From NCBI RefSeq assembly GCF_003432035.1, contig NZ_QOHO01000045.1:48934-112933 (forward strand): a DNA stretch of 64,000 nt. Direction: 5' to 3'. Source of the stretch: Lacrimispora amygdalina (GTDB lineage: Bacteria; Bacillota; Clostridia; Lachnospirales; Lachnospiraceae). Below, piece by piece: positions 43,386 to 55,057 of the stretch. The position numbers and the translations under genes were made by a program. Within the stretch, counting starts at the first letter, position 1, and every line of letters starts with the position of its first letter. The notes beneath the pieces are model-generated. The model saw only the letters and a program-made list of their open reading frames with translations, made no database searches and was not told where the DNA came from.

Positions 43386-45215
43386 ATGGAAATAATAAAA
43401 AATTTCGTGGACAATATCCATAACGATGATTATAAAAGCAACTATGAGTTCCCCGTTATACAAGGGGAATCCATGGTCTTTCCCGGAGGAAGAAAAAGCC
43501 GGTCCCTAAACGGAGAGTGGAACTTTTCTGCAGACCAGTACGATAACTGTTTAAGAGCCAAATGGTTTTTGGAACAGGATACAAATGACGAAGGGCGCAG
43601 CGTTCCTCTTGATTATGCCTTTGATGACTGGGATAAAATCGAAGTGCCGGGAGTATGGAATCTTGCAAAACCGGAATATTTTTATTACGAGGGACCGGCG
43701 GTATACAGCCGCCGGTTTTCGTTGGAAGAAGAGAACAAAGGGCGTGTGTTTTTACAGTTCGGTGCAGTTTCTTATGAAGCCAGAATATTTTTAAATGGAA
43801 CATTTCTGGGAATCCACAAAGGAGGTTCCACTCCGTTTTCTATAGAGATAACGGCTCATTTAAAGGCTGAAAACAGATTGATTGCAGTAGCAGATAATAC
43901 GAGAAGAAAAGACCAGATTCCAAGTGAGAATACCGACTGGTTCTTATATGGCGGAATTTACCGGGGAGTTTCCCTCCTTTTTGTTCCCGATGTCCATATT
44001 AAAAATATGAGGGTAACTCTCACCGACAGAGAGACCGGGGCGATTGAAGTATCGGCTCTTATTGATGGAAACAAAGATCTTACTGATAAAACGGTGACTT
44101 TTTCCATACCAGAGCTTGGCTTAGAAGAAACGTTTCCTGTAAATGCGGATGGTACCTGTAATAAGATTGTAAATACAGATGGATTATCCCTTTGGAGTCC
44201 TGAGAATCCAAAACGCTATCAAGTATCTCTGACATTGAAAGAAAAGGGAGAAGTTAAGGATGAGGTAACCGATGTCATCGGCTTTCGGACCATAGAGACA
44301 AGGGGCAGAAAGATACTGTTAAACGGAAAACAGATATTTTTAAGAGGAGTCTGCCTTCATGAGGAAACTGAGGATCATGGAAAGGCGGTGACAAAGGAGG
44401 AAATCAGGGAAGCGTTTCAGAGAGCAAAAAAGATGAACTGCAATTTTCTTCGTCTTGCTCATTACCCCCATACGGAGTGGGCTTCTGAAATCGCGGATGA
44501 GGAAGGAATTCTTCTCTGGGAGGAAATCCCTGTTTACTGGTGGATTGATTTTTCAAACCCACAGACTCTTAATGATGCCAGAAACCAGCTTTCAGAATTA
44601 ATCTTACGGGACTTTAACAGAGCCAGTGTTATAATCTGGTCTGTAGGAAATGAGAACCCGGATACAGATGCCAGATACCATTTTATGAAGAACCTGGCTA
44701 AGACAGCTAAAAAGAAGGACCCGTCCCGTTTGATTTCAGCTGCCTGTCTGGTGGACAGCGTGAATTTAAGAATCGCTGACCGGCTGGAGAGTCATCTTGA
44801 TATCATTGGATTTAATGAGTATTACGGCTGGTATGATCCCGATTATGGAAAACTGACAGAAATTCTTAACGGCTCCCAGCCGGAAAAACCGGTTATAATC
44901 AGTGAATTCGGAGCGGACGGGTATCAGACTGAAAACAAATCCGGGAAATATGTCCGGGGATCTGAAGAAGAGCAGGAAGAAATATATAAAAGACAGGTGG
45001 AACTGTTTGGAAAAACGGAATATATTCAGGGCACGGCACCCTGGATTCTTTATGATTACCGGACTCCCAAGCGGCTTGGTGCATATCAGAAAGGCTATAA
45101 CATCAAAGGCCTGGTGACTGCGGACAGGAAGAGAGAAAAACCTGCCTTTACAGTTATGAAAAATTTCTATGAGGAGGTTAGGAAAAATGAAGGAAACAAC
45201 AAAGAAACTGTTTGA
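43386..45215 (+). CDS. Glycoside hydrolase family 2, beta-glucuronidase-like
   Basis: A 609-residue cytoplasmic GH2 enzyme in the usual three-part order: sugar-binding domain (about 20-180), immunoglobulin-like domain (about 185-290) and TIM barrel (about 295-600). The acid/base Glu is in W-S-V-G-N-E-N-P (near 423) and the nucleophile Glu in P-V-I-I-S-E-F-G-A-D-G (near 508). Length and motifs are closer to beta-glucuronidase than to the large beta-galactosidases. With GH88 and a uronic-acid lyase nearby, glucuronide cleavage is the best guess, but GH2 specificity cannot be fixed by eye. It starts three bases after the second permease and overlaps the GH88 gene by 29 bases. Confidence 0.9.
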   Translation: MEIIKNFVDNIHNDDYKSNYEFPVIQGESMVFPGGRKSRSLNGEWNFSADQYDNCLRAKWFLEQDTNDEGRSVPLDYAFDDWDKIEVPGVWNLAKPEYFYYEGPAVYSRRFSLEEENKGRVFLQFGAVSYEARIFLNGTFLGIHKGGSTPFSIEITAHLKAENRLIAVADNTRRKDQIPSENTDWFLYGGIYRGVSLLFVPDVHIKNMRVTLTDRETGAIEVSALIDGNKDLTDKTVTFSIPELGLEETFPVNADGTCNKIVNTDGLSLWSPENPKRYQVSLTLKEKGEVKDEVTDVIGFRTIETRGRKILLNGKQIFLRGVCLHEETEDHGKAVTKEEIREAFQRAKKMNCNFLRLAHYPHTEWASEIADEEGILLWEEIPVYWWIDFSNPQTLNDARNQLSELILRDFNRASVIIWSVGNENPDTDARYHFMKNLAKTAKKKDPSRLISAACLVDSVNLRIADRLESHLDIIGFNEYYGWYDPDYGKLTEILNGSQPEKPVIISEFGADGYQTENKSGKYVRGSEEEQEEIYKRQVELFGKTEYIQGTAPWILYDYRTPKRLGAYQKGYNIKGLVTADRKREKPAFTVMKNFYEEVRKNEGNNKETV

Positions 45216-46368
45216 GAGTAAACCGGAGCTGACAGCAGACGAGTGCCGCAAAGCCCTGGATTTTGCTGTTGGACAGCTGAAGGATAATTTAAATGAATTT
45301 ACCCACTCCTTTAAAAAGGCATACAGCGAAGACGGCTTTTATAAGCCTACCCCCAATGTAAACTGGACTACCGGTTTCTGGACCGGTCAGCTGTGGCTTG
45401 CTTATGAGTGGAGCAGGGATGAGGCGTTTTCCAAAGCCGGAAGCATTCAGGCAGAGAGCTTTTTAAAGAGGATTGAAGATAAGGTGGAAGTAGACCATCA
45501 TGATATGGGATTTCTTTATTCCCCATCCTGTGTGGCAGCCTGGAAGCTGGTGGGAGATGAAACTGGAAGGAAAGCAGCAATTAAGGCGGCAGATCAGCTC
45601 ATCAGCCGTTTTCAGCCGGTGGGAGAGTTTATCCAGGCCTGGGGTCCCATGAACCAGCCGGAAAATTACCGTTTTATCATTGACTGCCTGTTAAACCTGC
45701 CTCTTCTTTACTGGGCATCAGAGGAAACTAATGATTCACGGTACAGAGAAATTGCAGAAAAGCATATTCATACAGCTATTGCCAATGTCATCAGAGAAGA
45801 TTATTCCACCTGGCATACCTTCTTTATGAATATGGTAACAGGCGAGCCTGATCACGGTGCAACGTGCCAGGGGTACCGGGATGGGTCTGCCTGGGCAAGA
45901 GGGCAGGCGTGGGGCGTATACGGCTGCGCTTTGGCATACCGCTATACGAAAAGAAAAGAATATGTGGAAGATTTCAAACATGTGACAGGATACTTCCTTG
46001 ACCATCTTCCTGATGATCTGGTGCCTTACTGGGATCTGGAATTTACAGATGGATCAGGAGAACCAAAAGATTCTTCTTCTGCTTCCATTGCAGCCTGCGG
46101 AATGCTTGAAATGGCAAACTACTTACCGGAGCCGGAAGCGGCTTATTACAGTTCCATAGCAAAGAAAATCATGGAATCTGTAGTAGCTGGTTATGCAGTA
46201 AAAGACCGGACAGAATCCAACGGTCTGGTACTTCACAGCACATATTCCAAGAAATCTCCATATAATACCTGCACTCCGGAGGGCGTGGATGAATGCAACA
46301 TCTGGGGAGATTATTTCTATTTAGAAGCGCTTATCCGTCTGTCCACAGACTGGAATCCATACTGGTAA
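45187..46368 (+). CDS. Glycoside hydrolase family 88, unsaturated glucuronyl hydrolase
   Basis: A 393-residue alpha/alpha-barrel enzyme that removes the 4,5-unsaturated uronic acid left by polysaccharide lyases. Family blocks: N-W-T-T-G-F-W-T-G-Q-L-W-L (about 60-72), D-H-H-D-M-G-F-L-Y (about 100-108, with one catalytic Asp), F-I-I-D-C-L-L-N-L-P-L-L (about 161-172, the second Asp) and D-G-S-A-W-A-R-G-Q-A-W (about 234-244). The ATG at 45187 has GAGGAGG at the right distance and overlaps the GH2 gene. No signal peptide: it acts in the cytoplasm on imported or lyase-made fragments. A direct functional partner of the lyase at 34343-36151. Confidence 0.94.
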   Translation: MKETTKKLFESKPELTADECRKALDFAVGQLKDNLNEFTHSFKKAYSEDGFYKPTPNVNWTTGFWTGQLWLAYEWSRDEAFSKAGSIQAESFLKRIEDKVEVDHHDMGFLYSPSCVAAWKLVGDETGRKAAIKAADQLISRFQPVGEFIQAWGPMNQPENYRFIIDCLLNLPLLYWASEETNDSRYREIAEKHIHTAIANVIREDYSTWHTFFMNMVTGEPDHGATCQGYRDGSAWARGQAWGVYGCALAYRYTKRKEYVEDFKHVTGYFLDHLPDDLVPYWDLEFTDGSGEPKDSSSASIAACGMLEMANYLPEPEAAYYSSIAKKIMESVVAGYAVKDRTESNGLVLHSTYSKKSPYNTCTPEGVDECNIWGDYFYLEALIRLSTDWNPYW

Positions 46369-46399
46369 GCAATCAATTGATGAAACGAGGCGAATGTTC

Positions 46400-48100
46400 A
46401 TGAAGCTTGAAACAAAAGAGGATTACCGGCAGCTGATGCTTCAGCTGTTAGATCCGCTAAAACCATTATACAGCAAGGGCTGTGCCAGACTGCATTTAGG
46501 GGACAGCGGTGTTACTTATCCTGAAGTCAGTATGGAGATGGAGGCCTTTTCCCGGCCATTATGGGCCCTGGTTCCGCTGTGGCTTGGGGGAGGAAAAGGC
46601 TTTGAAGAAATTTATGTAACTGGTTTAAGAAATGGTACTGATCCATTACACTGCGAATACTGGGGCGGTTTTAATGACTACGACCAGAGGTTTGTAGAGA
46701 TGGCTGCTATTGCAAGCGGTCTGATCTTCACTCCGGAAAAACTTTGGGAGCCATTAGAAAAAAGAGAAAAAGACAATCTTGCAAAATGGCTGTATGGAAT
46801 CAATGAGCATATCATACCGGACTGTAACTGGCAGTTTTTCATGATACTTGTAAACGTTGCCCTTCAGAAGCTGGGCTGTCCATACAGCAAAGAAAAGCTG
46901 ATATCAGGTCTGGATAAAATCGAAAGCTACTATATTGGAGATGGATGGTACCGGGATGGAGGATCCAGCCAGAAGGATTACTACATTTCCTTTGCCATGC
47001 ATTATTATGGGCTTTTGTATTCTGCAGCAATGGAAGAGGAAGATCCGAAGCGGTGCATTCAATTTAAAGAGCGGGCAAAGATTTTTGCCGGAGATTTTAT
47101 TTACTGGTTTGATGAAAATGGCGCTGCACTTCCTTTCGGAAGAAGTCTTGCCTACCGTTTCGGAGAAGCTGCATTCTGGTCCGCCTATTTATTTGCAGGA
47201 CTTGATGATATCCCGGCAGGAGTAATAAAAGGTATTTTATCCCGTCATTTAAACTGGTGGCTGGATCAGAAAATCTTTGACCGGGATGGAGTTCTGACCA
47301 TCGGATATTCTTATCCCAATCTCATTATGGCAGAGCGATATAATGCACCCGGTTCACCATATTGGGGAATGAAGACTCTTTTGTGTCTGGGACTTCCAGA
47401 TAATCATCCCTTCTGGACTGCAAAAGCAGAACCTCTGCCCACGCTTGACAGCAAAAAAGCGTTAAAGCAGGCTGACATGCTGATGCAGCGGATCGGCGGG
47501 GAGGTGATCGCATATCCTGCAGGCGTTTGTGAAAAATACGGCCATGGACATGTACCGGAGAAATATTCCAAGTTTGCCTACTCCACCCGTTTCGGTTTCT
47601 CTGTAGCCAGGAGTCAGATTATACTTCATGAAAATGCACCTGATTCTTCCCTTGCATTTGTGATAGACGGTGATGATTATGTTTTTGTGAGAAAGTACAG
47701 TGACCGGTATGAAGTTTTGGAAGACCGGGTAATCAGCAGCTGGCACCCATTTCCGGGAATATCCGTTACCACAACTATTATACCGAAGGAATACGGTCAT
47801 TTGAGAATACATGAGATCGAAAGCCAATATGACTGTACTGCTTACGACTGCGGCTTCTCCGTTAAAAAGTTTACAAAAGAATATGAACAGAGGGCAGAAG
47901 GGACAGCGGCTGCCGTATCAAATGAGGAGCAGAGCTGCCAGGTAACAGGGGCTGGACCTGGTGCGGCTGGCTTTGTTATTGAATCTGACCCCAACACCAA
48001 CGTGCTTTATCCCAATGCTGCGATTCCTGCAGTATCCTATCGGATAAAAAAAGGAGAAACGATCCGGCTTGAAACGCAGGTGAAAAGTTCTGTCCGCTAA
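46400..48100 (+). CDS. DUF2264 family protein, probable glycan-active enzyme
   Basis: A 566-residue cytoplasmic protein. The first part (to about 370) matches DUF2264 in its markers: S-R-P-L-W-A-L-V-P-L-W (about 52-62), Y-W-G-G-F-N-D-Y-D-Q-R-F-V-E-M-A and N-W-Q-F-F-M-I-L-V-N, all typical of an alpha/alpha-toroid. A beta-rich C-terminal part follows. I recall that DUF2264 members were placed in a glycoside hydrolase family acting on glucuronic acid, but cannot check it here. The ATG at 46400 sits 9 bases after CGAGG; the ATG at 46394 is an alternative. Last gene of the transporter operon, ending at a large hairpin. Confidence 0.8.
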   Translation: MKLETKEDYRQLMLQLLDPLKPLYSKGCARLHLGDSGVTYPEVSMEMEAFSRPLWALVPLWLGGGKGFEEIYVTGLRNGTDPLHCEYWGGFNDYDQRFVEMAAIASGLIFTPEKLWEPLEKREKDNLAKWLYGINEHIIPDCNWQFFMILVNVALQKLGCPYSKEKLISGLDKIESYYIGDGWYRDGGSSQKDYYISFAMHYYGLLYSAAMEEEDPKRCIQFKERAKIFAGDFIYWFDENGAALPFGRSLAYRFGEAAFWSAYLFAGLDDIPAGVIKGILSRHLNWWLDQKIFDRDGVLTIGYSYPNLIMAERYNAPGSPYWGMKTLLCLGLPDNHPFWTAKAEPLPTLDSKKALKQADMLMQRIGGEVIAYPAGVCEKYGHGHVPEKYSKFAYSTRFGFSVARSQIILHENAPDSSLAFVIDGDDYVFVRKYSDRYEVLEDRVISSWHPFPGISVTTTIIPKEYGHLRIHEIESQYDCTAYDCGFSVKKFTKEYEQRAEGTAAAVSNEEQSCQVTGAGPGAAGFVIESDPNTNVLYPNAAIPAVSYRIKKGETIRLETQVKSSVR

Positions 48101-48128
48101 CAGAATCAGTTTTATCATTGAGATTTTG

Positions 48129-48180
48129 ATAAGGGCGAAGAAGATGTTGACCGAGAACAGCTTCTTCGCTCTTATTACCA
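48129..48180 (+). terminator. Terminator at the end of the sugar operon
   Basis: ATAAGGGCGAAGAAG pairs with CTTCTTCGCTCTTAT (15 bp with a wobble) around a 17-base loop. The T-run is weak (TACCATTTT). Confidence 0.7.
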
Positions 48181-48263
48181 TTTTCAGGATCTGATTATGA
48201 CGCAGTGAAAGAATAAAAAAATACAATAGATTCTTTTGCTGACGTGGATTATAATAAAAGTAA

Positions 48264-51347
<3,084 letters not shown>

Positions 51348-51429
51348 AATATGACATACAGCTGTCCTGTTATAGGTGGTATAATCCTTAAAAACAGGTG
51401 CCAGAGCAGTAGAAAGAAAGGAGTTTTTC

Positions 51430-51843
51430 ATGCTTGAAAAGATTCCGTCTCGGGAAGAGATGATAAGCTTAATTGGAGAGGAGGCTTTTTCTGCATGGGA
51501 AGCTCTCTGCAAAAAAATTGAAGAAGCATATGATATGGACTGCCTTTGGAACAGCGGCGGCAAAGCATGGAAGTATGAATACAAATACCGCAGAGGGGGG
51601 AAAACCCTCTGCGCGCTCTATGCCAGAGAGGGCTGTTCCGGGTTTATGGTCATATTCGGCAAAGCAGAACAGGAGAAATTTGAGCAGAACAGGCAGAACT
51701 TTTCACCCCGGATACAGGAAGAATATGACAGTTCGACGGTATATCATGATGGAAAATGGATGATGTTTCCTGTTTACGATGGTTCTCTGATTGATGAGTT
51801 TTTAAACCTTCTGATGATGAAAAGGCGCCCTAACAGAAAATAG
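51430..51843 (+). CDS. DUF3788 family protein
   Basis: A 137-residue protein with the DUF3788 core W-K-Y-E-Y-K-Y-R-R-G-G-K-T-L-C-A-L-Y (about 47-64), then V-I-F-G-K and D-G-K-W-M-M-F-P-V. It forms a small alpha/beta fold; function unknown. GAAAGGAG precedes the ATG. It leads a group of three small genes with YjbR-like and DinB-like products, which often travel together in clostridia. Confidence 0.8.
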   Translation: MLEKIPSREEMISLIGEEAFSAWEALCKKIEEAYDMDCLWNSGGKAWKYEYKYRRGGKTLCALYAREGCSGFMVIFGKAEQEKFEQNRQNFSPRIQEEYDSSTVYHDGKWMMFPVYDGSLIDEFLNLLMMKRRPNRK

Positions 51844-51861
51844 AGGATTTTGGGAGGTACT

Positions 51862-52260
51862 ATGAAATATCCGTGGATTGATGACTTTTTAAAGGGAATG
51901 AACGGAGTTACCAGTGACTTTAAAGAGGAATGGAACTGGGACAGGTATATGATTGACGGTAAGATGTTTGCAGCTGTCTGCAGAGATGACCAGGGGAAGG
52001 AAAAGCTGATATCCATGAAGCTGGAACCTTTGGAAGGGGATTTTTTAAGGCAGCAGTACAAGGACATCATACCGGGATATTATATGAATAAGATTCATTG
52101 GAATTCCGTTATGGCAGATGGGGACGTACCTGATGAACTGTTAAAGGATATGCTGGAAAAGTCCTATGCTCTGATTTTTGCAAAGCTGCCTAAAAAGAGA
52201 CAGAAGCAATTGCTGGGCGAGGAGTGCAATTATGAAATATTTTGGCGAGGGATTAAGTGA
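51862..52260 (+). CDS. MmcQ/YjbR-like protein
   Basis: A 132-residue protein with the CyaY-like YjbR fold: W-I-D-D-F-L near the start, F-A-A-V-C-R-D-D-Q-G-K-E-K-L-I-S-M-K, then P-G-Y-Y-M-N-K-I-H-W-N-S-V and a C-terminal helix S-Y-A-L-I-F-A-K-L-P-K-K. YjbR proteins are often labelled DNA-binding, but their role is unclear. The ATG at 51862 has GGGAGGT. It overlaps the next gene by 29 bases. Confidence 0.82.
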   Translation: MKYPWIDDFLKGMNGVTSDFKEEWNWDRYMIDGKMFAAVCRDDQGKEKLISMKLEPLEGDFLRQQYKDIIPGYYMNKIHWNSVMADGDVPDELLKDMLEKSYALIFAKLPKKRQKQLLGEECNYEIFWRGIK

Positions 52261-52927
52261 AGAGCATAAGGCACTCAATCAGATTATCCGGAAAAAGCAA
52301 AGAACCGAAGAAGCAATAAAAATTTTTCTGGACATTCATAAACAGCTGCACCGGTCGAATATAAAAGATAGAGAAGAAAATGAAACCGACCGGTTATTTG
52401 GCGACCTAAAACCCTGGGAATACGCAGTGATGCCTGGAAGAGAAGATGAGACAATTGCCTGGGTGGTATGGCACATTGCCAGAATTGAAGACCTGACCAT
52501 GGGGATTCTGGCTGCCAGAGGGGATCAGCTTTTTAATGAAGACTGGTGCAGGAAAATTAATTCTCCCATTAAGGATACAGGTAATGCATTATCTGATGAG
52601 GAGATTATGGCTTTCAGCAAACAGGTAAACTGTCAGGAACTGCTGGATTACCGAAGTGCAGTGGGGGAAAGAACCAGGGAAATCGTAAGCAGGTTTACTT
52701 TTGAAGATATGAAACGGGAGGTGAACCAGGCTGACCTTATGAAAATTCAAAGGGAAGGCGGCGTGACCTTACAAAAGGACTCAGAGTGGCTGCTGGAGTT
52801 TTGGGGTACAAAGGATGTGGCCGGACTGCTGTTAATGCCGCCAACCCGGCATGTTATGCTCCATCTCAATGACTGCTGTAAATGGAAGGAAAAAATCCGG
52901 ACCAGGACAAAACTTTTTCTCGTATAA
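52232..52927 (+). CDS. DinB family protein
   Basis: A 231-residue helical-bundle protein. The metal-site histidines typical of the DinB/YfiT fold are in W-V-V-W-H-I-A-R-I-E-D (near 74) and the late pair in T-R-H-V-M-L-H-L-N-D (near 209-213). The bundle is a divalent-metal-dependent fold linked to thiol-dependent or stress functions. The ATG at 52232 follows GAGGAG and overlaps the YjbR-like gene, so the three genes are translationally coupled. Confidence 0.8.
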   Translation: MKYFGEGLSEEHKALNQIIRKKQRTEEAIKIFLDIHKQLHRSNIKDREENETDRLFGDLKPWEYAVMPGREDETIAWVVWHIARIEDLTMGILAARGDQLFNEDWCRKINSPIKDTGNALSDEEIMAFSKQVNCQELLDYRSAVGERTREIVSRFTFEDMKREVNQADLMKIQREGGVTLQKDSEWLLEFWGTKDVAGLLLMPPTRHVMLHLNDCCKWKEKIRTRTKLFLV

Positions 52928-52969
52928 TTGGAAGCAATTACCAGAATTTCATAAAATTTCAAAAATTGC

Positions 52970-53020
52970 TTGACAGGATAGAGAATAGGCAGTATTCTTA
53001 TAATTGTATATTAAATACAA
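52970..53020 (+). promoter_or_regulatory. Promoter and dyad ahead of the ABC exporter leader
   Basis: TTGACA (52970-52975), 17 bases, TATTCT (52993-52998) is the best promoter. TTGTAT-ATTA-AATACAA around 53004-53020 is an imperfect dyad at the transcription start. It resembles AT-rich operators of MarR-type regulators, although no such gene is next to it. Confidence 0.5.
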
Positions 53021-53048
53021 CAAAATCTAAGAAAAGGAGGCAGGAACT

Positions 53049-53144
53049 ATGATGCGTAATCGTGGAATTAACAGAATCAATCAAATTGTCAGAACTATAT
53101 TGGTGAATTCAGTCTGCCTCATGGAAAACTGTCTTTGCATCTAA
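53049..53144 (+). CDS. 31-codon leader peptide of the ABC exporter operon
   Basis: ATG at 53049 (with a second ATG at 53052) follows a consensus AAGGAGG at 53034-53040 and runs to TAA at 53142-53144. The peptide starts M-M-R-N-R-G-I-N-R-I-N-Q and ends C-L-M-E-N-C-L-C-I. It is too short for an independent enzyme, has an unusually strong ribosome binding site, and is followed by tandem terminators ahead of a multidrug-type ABC pair. By analogy to BmrB upstream of bmrCD in B. subtilis, it may be a sensor ORF whose translation decides termination. The analogy is an inference; the peptide is not recognisably homologous. Confidence 0.65.
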   Translation: MMRNRGINRINQIVRTILVNSVCLMENCLCI

Positions 53145-53194
53145 GGATGTCAGGACATATGCAGCTTCTTGACCGGAGCTTCTTTTTATGAGTT

Positions 53195-53228
53195 AATCCG
53201 CAGTCTGAATGACTGCGGTTATTTTTTT
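53195..53228 (+). terminator. Attenuator terminator T1
   Basis: CCGCAGTC (53198-53205), loop TGAAT, GACTGCGG (53211-53218), then TT-A-TTTTTTT. A weaker hairpin with its own T-run (AGCTTC / GGAGCT, 53163-53187) lies between the leader stop and T1. Confidence 0.8.
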
Positions 53229-53252
53229 GCTTATTTACCGAAAAAAACCGCA
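53214..53252 (+). promoter_or_regulatory. Putative antiterminator helix linking T1 and T2
   Basis: The 3' arm of T1 (TGCGGTT, 53214-53220, then A and TTTTT, 53222-53226) is complementary to the 5' part of T2 (AAAAA-AACCGCA, 53241-53252). This gives a 12-bp helix with one bulged A. Forming it would open both terminators. Seen directly as complementarity; the regulatory meaning is inferred. Confidence 0.5.
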
Positions 53253-53277
53253 TTGTGCAGTTTTTTTCGGTTTTTTT
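53237..53277 (+). terminator. Attenuator terminator T2
   Basis: ACCGAAAAAAA (53237-53247) pairs with TTTTTTTCGGT (53261-53271), with inner GCA/TGC pairs, followed by six more T. It sits 52 bases before the exporter start codon. Confidence 0.8.
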
Positions 53278-53329
53278 ACATATATGGAGAAAAATTATGA
53301 TGTTTGTTAAGAAAAGAGGAGGAAATGGT

Positions 53330-55057
53330 ATGAAAAATTTGTGGAAGTACGTGAGGAAATATAAATTTCTTTACGTCCTCGCACTTGCAGCGATGATTAT
53401 CAGCATTTTGCTTGATGCATCAGCACCCCAGATTACAAAACACATTATTGATGATGTAATTGTGGGTGGTCAGACACAGATTCTCATGAGGCTGCTTCTT
53501 GGGCTTTTGGGAATTGGATTTGGAAGAGCGGTATTTCAGTATACGAAGGAATTTATCTTTGACTTTGCTGCTGCCCGGATCGCATGTGGTTTGAGAAAGG
53601 ATTTGTTTGATCATATCCAGACGTTATCCGTGGGATATTTTGACAGTCATAATACGGGAGAGCTGATGGCCCGGATTAAAGATGACGCAGAGCGGATCTG
53701 GAATGCCTTTGGATTTGTGGGAATGCTTGTTTTGGAATGCTCTATTCACACAATAATTGTCATTGTCTGCATGTTGCGGTTAAGTCCCGTTCTGACACTG
53801 ATTCCACTGGTCATTCTGCCGCTTATCGCCTGGTATGCCTTAAAGATGGAAAAAGGACTGGGAGAGGTTTATGACAAGATCAGTGAGCAGACTGCAGAGC
53901 TCAATACAGTTGCTCAGGAAAATCTGGCAGGAGTCCGGACTGTTAAGGCATTTGCCAGAGAAGAATATGAGATCAGCAAATTTAAGAAGCACAACAAGCA
54001 GTATTATGACTTAAATATGAGCCAGGCAAAACTGCTGATCCGGTTCCAGCCAAATATCTCATTCCTGTCAAAATTCCTTATGATGGCAGTCATTGTCATC
54101 GGAGGAATTCTGGTAATCAGGGGAAAGATGTCCATAGGAGATTTAGGAGCATTTTCCGAATATGCAAACAATATTATCTGGCCTATGGAAATGGTGGGCT
54201 GGTTAAGCAATGATCTGGCGGCCGCATTTGCTTCCAACAAGAAGATAAAAAAGATCATGGAAGAGAAGCCGGTTATTGCAGATCCTGACAAACCGGTCCT
54301 TCCGGAATTTGTGGAAGGGGAACTCACCTTTCAGCATGTAGATTTTGAACTGGATGGAAAGGATATTTTAAACGATATCAATTTCACCTTGAAGAAGGGA
54401 AAGACACTGGGGATTATGGGAGTCACCGGTTCGGGAAAGACCTCCATTGTCAATTTAATTGAGCGGTTCTATGATGCAACAGCCGGGGAAATTCTGCTTG
54501 ACGGAATTAATATTAAAGATCTGCCGCTGCCTTTGCTGAGAGGCCAGATCTCAGTCGTTATGCAGGATGTATTTCTCTTCTCCGACAGCATTTCCGAAAA
54601 TATTAAAACCGGAAACAAGGATGCCACCGAGTGGGAAAGTGTTCAGCAGGCCGCGATTTCTGCGGAAGCACACAGTTTCATTCAAAAGCTGTCAGAACAG
54701 TATGATACGGTAATCGGTGAACGGGGAGTTGGTTTATCGGGAGGCCAGAAGCAGAGAATCAGCATAGCCAGAGCCATTGCAAAGGAAACACCGCTCCTGA
54801 TTCTTGACGACTCCACTTCCGCTCTTGACATGGAGACGGAAAGAGAGATTGAATCCCATTTGTCAGAGCTGAAAAACAGTTCGAAAATTGTCATTGCCCA
54901 CAGGGTTTCAGCCGTGCGCAGAGCCGATGAGATTCTCATTCTGGAAGACGGAAAAATCATTGAGCGGGGAACTCACGAGGAGCTTATGGAAAAGCGGGGG
55001 CAGTATTATAAAACCTATCAGGTTCAGTATGGAGAGGAGGCTGCATTATGTCAGTAA
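53330..55057 (+). CDS. Heterodimeric ABC exporter subunit 1 (BmrC-like)
   Basis: A 575-residue half-transporter: six membrane helices (about 10-300), then the ATPase domain. Walker A is G-V-T-G-S-G-K-T-S (about 362-370), the signature is V-G-L-S-G-G-Q-K-Q-R (about 466-475) and Walker B is L-L-I-L-D-D-S-T-S-A-L-D. The residue after Walker B is Asp instead of the catalytic Glu, the mark of the degenerate-site subunit in exporters such as BmrCD or TM287/288. GAGGAGG precedes the ATG at 53330; the frame upstream of it runs through terminator T2 and is not used. It overlaps the second subunit by 10 bases. Probable export of drugs or toxic compounds. Confidence 0.93.
   Translation: MKNLWKYVRKYKFLYVLALAAMIISILLDASAPQITKHIIDDVIVGGQTQILMRLLLGLLGIGFGRAVFQYTKEFIFDFAAARIACGLRKDLFDHIQTLSVGYFDSHNTGELMARIKDDAERIWNAFGFVGMLVLECSIHTIIVIVCMLRLSPVLTLIPLVILPLIAWYALKMEKGLGEVYDKISEQTAELNTVAQENLAGVRTVKAFAREEYEISKFKKHNKQYYDLNMSQAKLLIRFQPNISFLSKFLMMAVIVIGGILVIRGKMSIGDLGAFSEYANNIIWPMEMVGWLSNDLAAAFASNKKIKKIMEEKPVIADPDKPVLPEFVEGELTFQHVDFELDGKDILNDINFTLKKGKTLGIMGVTGSGKTSIVNLIERFYDATAGEILLDGINIKDLPLPLLRGQISVVMQDVFLFSDSISENIKTGNKDATEWESVQQAAISAEAHSFIQKLSEQYDTVIGERGVGLSGGQKQRISIARAIAKETPLLILDDSTSALDMETEREIESHLSELKNSSKIVIAHRVSAVRRADEILILEDGKIIERGTHEELMEKRGQYYKTYQVQYGEEAALCQ

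Noticed and set aside
53255..53329. Upstream extension of exporter subunit 1
   Set aside because: The extra codons run through terminator T2, and the GAGGAGG site belongs to the ATG at 53330.
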